Positions 29,713 to 33,769 of a stretch of 33,769 nt of DNA are shown one piece after another. The position numbers and the translations under genes are program-made. This DNA is from Candidatus Woesearchaeota archaeon. Its GTDB lineage: Archaea; Nanobdellota; Nanobdellia; Woesearchaeales; GW2011-AR4. The notes beneath the pieces are model-generated. The model ran no database searches. It saw only the letters and a list, made by a program, of their open reading frames with translations, and was not told the DNA's origin. The DNA is taken from NCBI GenBank assembly GCA_016187465.1, contig JACPJQ010000004.1, positions 71,092-104,860 of the forward strand. Reading direction: 5' to 3'. How positions within the stretch are numbered: the first letter of the stretch is position 1; each line of letters opens with the position of its first letter.

Positions 29713-29833
29713 ATTCCCACTCAAGTCCTAAAACATTCCCAAGATTATCCCATAATATTCCCAGATTTATAAATCTATCGAATATAATTATTCCCAAAGT
29801 AGTCCTATTTTATTCCCAATAAAGTCCCAAAAA
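29713..29833 (+). repeat. Array of 11-base units (consensus ATTCCCA plus 4), helically phased, next to a TATA box
   Basis: Eleven consecutive 11-base steps start at 29713. Units at 29713, 29735, 29757, 29790 and 29812 begin ATTCCCA; 29746 is TATCCCA; 29724 and 29801 are AGTCCTA; 29823 is AGTCCCA. Steps 29768 and 29779 have lost the motif. The array ends 8 bases before ATTTATATAA (29841-29850), the TATA of the 29872 gene. One helical turn spacing puts every TCC on the same face of DNA, as expected for a cooperative protein-binding site. The region 29464-29712 is AT-rich and holds no ORF. Confidence 0.8.
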
Positions 29834-29840
29834 AGAAAAG

Positions 29841-29850
29841 ATTTATATAA
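29841..29850 (+). promoter_or_regulatory. TATA box of the 29872 gene
   Basis: ATTTATATAA preceded by AGAAAAG (BRE-like); the expected start is at about 29871, i.e. a leaderless mRNA for ATG 29872. Confidence 0.7.
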
Positions 29851-29871
29851 TTTGGAATTTAATTTAATCTT

Positions 29872-30543
29872 ATGTTTTGGAAAAAGAAGGATAATGTGGA
29901 AATAAGATTAGCACAAATGAATGAATTACTAAAAAAATCATTTGCTAATGTGAAACGGGACACAACCAATATTTTTCAATGGCTTACCTATTTTTACAGG
30001 AAGGATATAGAACAGGAGCAGCTGATTAGAAGGCTTCAGACAGACCTTTCCTACATGCCAAGAACAAGGGAAGATATAAGGCGCATTATAGACGATTATT
30101 ACTCATTTGAAAGTGTAATGTCAAAGATAAGGGAATTAAATGACAAGGTAGATGAGCTAGGAAAGAAGCAGCAAAACCTTCCGGATAATTACCCCCTGCA
30201 GCAGGTATCTCAAGAGCGACATCCAGACTTCTCCTATATTGAAAAAAGGATTGAAAGGCTCGAGCATAAAAAGTTCTCAATGAAAGAAAGAATACTTAGG
30301 AGGCTCACCAAAAATTCAAAGGAATATGTTAAGGGCACCATATTATCGTATATAAGAAAATATGAAAAGATCTCCGCTTCGCAGCTTAAGGAGATTATGG
30401 TTGATGAGCAAAGCTTTTGCTCAAAAAGCTCATTTTACAGGCTTCTGGAAGAGATAGAGGAACTGGACGAGGTCGGCGTGGTAAAACAAGGCAAGGAAAA
30501 GCATTACCTCTCAAAAGCCAAATCATACATACGGCCCACGTAG
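29872..30543 (+). CDS. Coiled-coil protein with C-terminal winged helix, 223 aa
   Basis: Not a recognised family. The N-terminal 130 residues are helical and heptad-like (RLAQMNELLKKSFANVKRD; IRELNDKVDELGKKQQN), with a central proline-rich break. The C-terminal 80 residues look like a winged helix (ILSYIRKYEKISASQLKEIM, SSFYRLLEEIEELDEVGVVKQGKEKHYL). ATG 29872 is leaderless behind the TATA and the 11-base array. A DNA-binding domain encoded right after a phased operator suggests self-control, which is an inference. The next gene has a similar design. Confidence 0.65.
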   Translation: MFWKKKDNVEIRLAQMNELLKKSFANVKRDTTNIFQWLTYFYRKDIEQEQLIRRLQTDLSYMPRTREDIRRIIDDYYSFESVMSKIRELNDKVDELGKKQQNLPDNYPLQQVSQERHPDFSYIEKRIERLEHKKFSMKERILRRLTKNSKEYVKGTILSYIRKYEKISASQLKEIMVDEQSFCSKSSFYRLLEEIEELDEVGVVKQGKEKHYLSKAKSYIRPT

Positions 30544-30591
30544 GAAAATAAAAACCTATTTAAACAAGCATTTTACCCAAAAATTCGGGGG

Positions 30592-31140
30592 GTGATTAAC
30601 ATTTTTGGGAAACTTCTAGATAGGGTCAGCAATCTGCGGGTAAGGGTTCTTAATAAAAGGCTTAGATTCGAGTTTGCATCAATCAGGCAAGAGTTTGAGG
30701 AGCATTTACAGGCAATCAACGAGAATACAAACGAAATAGCTTCAAATTACGAGTATACCTGTGAGCTCGAGAGCAAGCTTGACAAATTGAGCGAAAGGGT
30801 TGAGCAGATTCAGATGCACTTAACAGAATCAGGCGTTTCAATCACAAAAAGAGATAAATTTGATGTTAAAAGACTAAACAGAAGAGAGCAGGAAGTATTC
30901 CTTGTGATATACACACTCGAGGAAGAGAAAGGCAGCGTAACCTATTCAGATATTGCAGCAAAACTTAACATCTCAGAGCACTTAGCAAGCAGTTATGTGA
31001 CATCTTTGATAGAAAAAGGAGTTCCCATAATGAAGAGGTATGTGCATTCAAAGCCTTACCTTAGGCTAGACCCTGAATTCAAGACACTGCAGACAAAAGA
31101 AAACATACTGCAGTTAAGCTTGCAGGAGTTTGGTTTTTGA
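30592..31140 (+). CDS. Coiled-coil/wHTH protein, 182 aa, no AUG start
   Basis: Helical N-terminus with a heptad segment (ELESKLDKLSERVEQIQMHL) and a C-terminal HTH (NRREQEVFLVIYTLEEE, VTYSDIAAKLNISEHLASSYVTSLIEKGV). The HTH resembles sigma-4/MarR-like wHTH folds. There is no ATG near the start. GTG 30592 lies inside the GGGGTGAT that should be the ribosome binding site; ATT at 30601-30603 lies at the spacing usually seen for ATG in this genome. The TATA-like CTATTTAAAC (30556-30565) supports its own promoter. Confidence 0.65.
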   Translation: MINIFGKLLDRVSNLRVRVLNKRLRFEFASIRQEFEEHLQAINENTNEIASNYEYTCELESKLDKLSERVEQIQMHLTESGVSITKRDKFDVKRLNRREQEVFLVIYTLEEEKGSVTYSDIAAKLNISEHLASSYVTSLIEKGVPIMKRYVHSKPYLRLDPEFKTLQTKENILQLSLQEFGF

Positions 31141-31243
31141 ACATTTTTAGCTTTGATTAAAAGTTTTAATCTAATAAGTAGTTTGGAGTTAGTTTGTAAA
31201 TTCAACATATTTTTATACTTCTTAATAAAAATAAAAGCAAGAG

Positions 31244-31807
31244 GTGATAATCATAAGCTTTTTTGGAGTTTTGTCAACAGCTTTTCTTGCGCTGTGGCAC
31301 ATTTTCCTGCACTGGCTTTCGATATTCTCAGCCCCGGCCAAAGAGCCCGAGATGTTCTGGATAATTGTGCCTATATGGGTCAACTGGTTTTTCACGGAAT
31401 TCTTTATTGAGAAGCACGGCACCTCATTTGGAAATGCAATAGGAAATGGCGTGATACCAATACTTGCAAGCATAGACTGGACAAGGTATCTCTACAGGCT
31501 GTTTGCAGAAGGTTACATACGCTTCACATTTGGCGTATTCCTCAAGTTTTTTGTTTCTTTTGCAGTGCTTGTGTATGGCATCTTCGTCATTATTGCGGGC
31601 ATTAAAATACAGAGAATAGTGTTTTTCATAGGGAGAATACGCTGGATTACCTATGTGTTGGTAATGGTTACTCCCATCATCTACAACGTCATTAAACTTA
31701 ATTTCTACACTCTATTAGCAATACTCTTGTTTTTTCCGTTGTACTGGTGGACTATCGAAGTTTTTGACAGGATAACTCCCGAGCCTAAAGTTTACCTGGA
31801 ATCATAA
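31244..31807 (+). CDS. Polytopic membrane protein, 187 aa, no AUG start
   Basis: Five or so hydrophobic helices (SFFGVLSTAFLALWHIFLHW, MFWIIVPIWVNWFFTEFF, FTFGVFLKFFVSFAVLVYGIF, WITYVLVMVTPIIYNVIKL, LAILLFFPLYWWTIEVF). Function unknown. As in the previous gene, the only early in-frame candidates are GTG 31244, which is part of AGAGGTGAT, or ATA 31253-31255 at normal spacing. TTTTTATACTTC at about 31209-31220 is the TATA. The end overlaps the convergent xerA stop by six bases. Confidence 0.6.
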   Translation: MIIISFFGVLSTAFLALWHIFLHWLSIFSAPAKEPEMFWIIVPIWVNWFFTEFFIEKHGTSFGNAIGNGVIPILASIDWTRYLYRLFAEGYIRFTFGVFLKFFVSFAVLVYGIFVIIAGIKIQRIVFFIGRIRWITYVLVMVTPIIYNVIKLNFYTLLAILLFFPLYWWTIEVFDRITPEPKVYLES

Positions 31808-32617
31808 GCTGTCAAGCGGGCTTTTGACCTTTTTTAATTGCTGCGTAGAAACTTTTGTATAGATCTGTGTTGTCGAAAGATCTGAATGGCCAAGAAGCTC
31901 CTGTATTACCCTTATGTCAGTGCCTGCCTCAAGCAAGTGAGTTGCAAAACTGCTCCTTAATGCATGGCAAAAAACCCTTTTCTTTATGCCTGCCTTTTTT
32001 GCAGATTCTTTGACGATGTTTTGTGCTTGCCTTGCCGTGATTGGCCTGCCATTTACCGAGAAAATATTTGGGCTGCCGTCTTTTTTTTTGCCCATATAAT
32101 CATTTAAATGCTGTATGAGACTATCTGAAAGAATGATGTAGCGCTCCTTGTTGCCTTTGCCATGCCTTATCTTGCCCATCTTCTCGCTAAGGTCAAGATC
32201 GTCAATTTTCAAACTTACACATTCGCTTACCCTTAATCCTGATGAATACAAAAACTCAATCAGCAGCCTGTGTTTTGGATTTTCTGCCGCAGTCAGAAGT
32301 TTCTTTATCTCCTCTTTTGTCAGAACTGTGGGCAGCTTTTTCTCAGATTTTGGCGCCTTGACGCTATTAAAAGCCATATTTTGCAAGATTTCATTGTAAA
32401 AGAACTTTAACGAGCTTAAGGCAAGATTCACGCTTCTTGGCTTAAATTTGCGCTCTGACATCAAATAAGCAACATACTGCTTTGCATCATTTTCATCAAC
32501 ACTTTTCGGGTCTTTCTTTATGAAATCAATGAACCTCTTGCAGTTGTACAAGTAAGCTTCAATGGTCCTCTTGCTGAATCCCCTTATCTTCAGCTCTGTT
32601 TCAAATTTGTCAAGCAC
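31802..32617 (-). CDS. xerA: Tyrosine recombinase, XerA/XerC-like
   Basis: A site-specific recombinase; the archaeal XerA acts at dif sites to resolve chromosome dimers. The SAM-like N-terminal domain (TELKIRGFSKRTIEAYLYNC) is followed by the catalytic domain: R in GLRVSE, K in GKGNKERY, H-L-R in HALRSSFATHLLEAG, LLGHS and the nucleophile Y in TQIYTKVS. I prefer GTG 32617 (271 residues), preceded by GGTGA. An extension to TTG 32671 would run through TTTTATATAG (about 32652-32661), which looks like the promoter. It is not next to any phage or integron gene. Confidence 0.93.
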   Translation of the reverse strand: MLDKFETELKIRGFSKRTIEAYLYNCKRFIDFIKKDPKSVDENDAKQYVAYLMSERKFKPRSVNLALSSLKFFYNEILQNMAFNSVKAPKSEKKLPTVLTKEEIKKLLTAAENPKHRLLIEFLYSSGLRVSECVSLKIDDLDLSEKMGKIRHGKGNKERYIILSDSLIQHLNDYMGKKKDGSPNIFSVNGRPITARQAQNIVKESAKKAGIKKRVFCHALRSSFATHLLEAGTDIRVIQELLGHSDLSTTQIYTKVSTQQLKKVKSPLDSL

Positions 32618-32866
32618 ATTTTCACCTTTTTTAGAAATCAATTTCCAATCTACTATATAAAACTTCGCCAAATGAGTATTATACGAACTTTTTTCCCGCC
32701 AATATGTTTTAATTGATATTTTCTACTATGAAAATAATCAAAACGACCATTCAAAGCCCCCTTTTTGAGAATTTATCCAGATGATTTGATTGAAAGTTAA
32801 GGTTTTTTAATAAATCTTGATTTCATTGATTGCTTATCCAATAACTGAACTAAAACAAATTCAATC

Positions 32867-32903
32867 CACCCGCCGCCACTCGCCCCACCACCCGCCCAGA
32901 CGG
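32867..32903 (-). repeat. G-rich tract, copy 2 (minus strand)
   Basis: On the minus strand, GGGCGGGTGGTGGGG and further GGG runs start about three bases after the metzincin stop. The 14-base core (32884-32897) is identical to 24461-24474. The remaining DNA of 32618-32906 shows no ORF. Confidence 0.7.
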
Positions 32904-32906
32904 TTC

Positions 32907-33769
32907 TTACTTTTTGAAGAATCTTTTTCCTGTTCTTTCCTCAATTCCTTTCCAAAAATATTTTAATGCATCCAAACATTTCTCACAGGTGTATAATGTA
33001 GAGCTTCTCCAAAGCATATTACAATCTCTAGGTTCTTTATATTCATTAACTTTTGACATATCGTGATGTTCTTGAAATCCGAGCAAATGTCCTGTTTCAT
33101 GTTTAGCCACATTTCTTATGAAATCCAATGATTGTTGTCGTCTATTCGGTACAGCAAGAATTGAGTAACCTTTGTTAAATTCTGATTGTCCCCAGTTTTC
33201 ATTTCCTAATACAATGTATTGATTTACTATAACAATATCTGCATGTGGGCTTCCTCCTTGAGCTGGATTTCTCCAATACTCAACTACTAAAATTTTTGAT
33301 AAGGTATCACCAGATAATCTTCCATCTGGTTGTGTAGCCTGCTTCACTTGTTCAATAGAAGTTGGATGAGCGCCGAAATACTTTATTTGTAAATTCAATC
33401 CAACCTCATTTACTATATCATTTACACCTTGTATAACATATTGAGCAACACGTTCATTTACATCAGGCATTCTAAAAACTCTTATTTCTCTTCCATTTAT
33501 CCATTCATACGCAGGATGATAGTTACCATCTGCACCTTGTACTCTAATTACATGGTCATTGTTTTTCCAATAGTTTCTCCATGCTTCAACGGAATCATTT
33601 CTATTTGGACCTGTTTTTACTACAGCTCCTGGCACAAATTTTATCCTTGATTTCGGTTTTAATTTATCTTCTAATGACATAATATCAGCTTCAGTTATTC
33701 CTTTTTTAATTAAGTCGAATTTGAATGCTCTTAAATCCTCTAAAAATGTTTGTGGATTTATTCCACTTT
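32907..33769 (-). CDS. Metzincin-type zinc protease, archaemetzincin-like (5' end outside window)
   Basis: KHETGHLLGFQEHHD carries the HExxHxxGxxxH zinc signature. It is followed by CNMLW (the Met-turn region) and CEKC, which resembles the Cys-x-Met...CxxC layout of archaemetzincins, although the first cysteine after the third His is absent. ATG 33680 would give 257 residues, but the frame stays open to the window end and the extra residues (PQTFLEDLRAFKFDLIKKG) look like protein, so the true start is probably upstream. A pro-domain or substrate-binding region fills the N-terminal half. No signal peptide is seen in the visible part. Confidence 0.75.
   Translation of the reverse strand, partial: SGINPQTFLEDLRAFKFDLIKKGITEADIMSLEDKLKPKSRIKFVPGAVVKTGPNRNDSVEAWRNYWKNNDHVIRVQGADGNYHPAYEWINGREIRVFRMPDVNERVAQYVIQGVNDIVNEVGLNLQIKYFGAHPTSIEQVKQATQPDGRLSGDTLSKILVVEYWRNPAQGGSPHADIVIVNQYIVLGNENWGQSEFNKGYSILAVPNRRQQSLDFIRNVAKHETGHLLGFQEHHDMSKVNEYKEPRDCNMLWRSSTLYTCEKCLDALKYFWKGIEERTGKRFFKK

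Noticed and set aside
29713-29833. CRISPR array
   Set aside because: Units are 11 bases with no spacers of 30-40 bases and no Cas genes; the phasing to a TATA box fits a regulator site.
31153-31410. 85-codon plus-strand frame before the 31244 gene
   Set aside because: It overlaps the membrane-protein gene in another frame and crosses that gene's promoter; no domain or SD.
31802-32617. Integron or phage integrase
   Set aside because: There is no att-like tRNA end, no cassette array and no phage genes; motifs and length fit a chromosomal XerA.

Overview
The window looks like a chromosomal segment of an AT-rich DPANN-type archaeon, with a Woesearchaeota or Pacearchaeota-like lineage most likely. 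The reasons are the archaeal information-processing genes (Top6B, RIO1 kinase, KH-type Pno1/Dim2, archaeal DnaG, RpoP, RpoL, prefoldin beta, eL43, eL40, aIF5A, aRF1, an HMf-type histone, archaeal RecJ-like DHH protein), archaeal TATA boxes about 25 bases before many starts (often leaderless), GGTGA-type ribosome binding sites, and many small membrane or secreted proteins of the kind common in DPANN genomes. The lineage is inferred from gene content; no 16S gene is present.

Layout. 1-2323 (minus): RIO1 kinase, KH protein and the N-terminal part of Top6B. 2324-3571: two small unknown ORFs and a cluster of structured-RNA candidates, each close to a promoter or directly before dnaG. 3572-7792: dnaG, a small (possibly frameshifted) ORF, a membrane protein with two thioredoxin folds, and a HerA-like ATPase. 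7793-9499: small secreted/membrane proteins, MgtC, and paired inverted repeats. 9553-11366: trpS and rpe. 11533-13207 (minus): an RNA/translation operon, tRNA-Pro(TGG) > eL43 > rpoP > prefoldin beta > UPF0147 > COG1325-like RNA-binding protein. The tRNA has a 16-base intron in its T-loop. 13581-14856: an IS110/IS1111-type insertion sequence with an in-frame TAG and a structured 3' non-coding end, lying between a promoter and aRF1. 14862-19033: aRF1 with a 505-residue intein placed directly after GGQ, then a SprT-like protein, histone, aIF5A and eL40. 19040-23493: site-2 protease, wHTH regulators and a two-gene secreted/pilin-like pair. 23649-28742: small proteins, RecJ-like DHH protein, UppS, membrane proteins and RpoL. 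28831-31807: METTL5-like methyltransferase, a 121-base array of 11-base repeats just before a TATA box, then two coiled-coil/wHTH proteins and a membrane protein; the last two have no in-frame AUG near the start. 31802-33769: XerA-type recombinase and a partial metzincin protease.

Most genes are housekeeping. The parts that deserve a second look are the RNA cluster before dnaG, the tRNA-Pro T-loop intron, the IS with a probable bridge-RNA region and a hairpin over its ribosome binding site, the GGQ intein carrying its own helix-turn-helix domain, the helically phased repeat array at 29713-29833, and the apparent AUU/AUA starts downstream of it.
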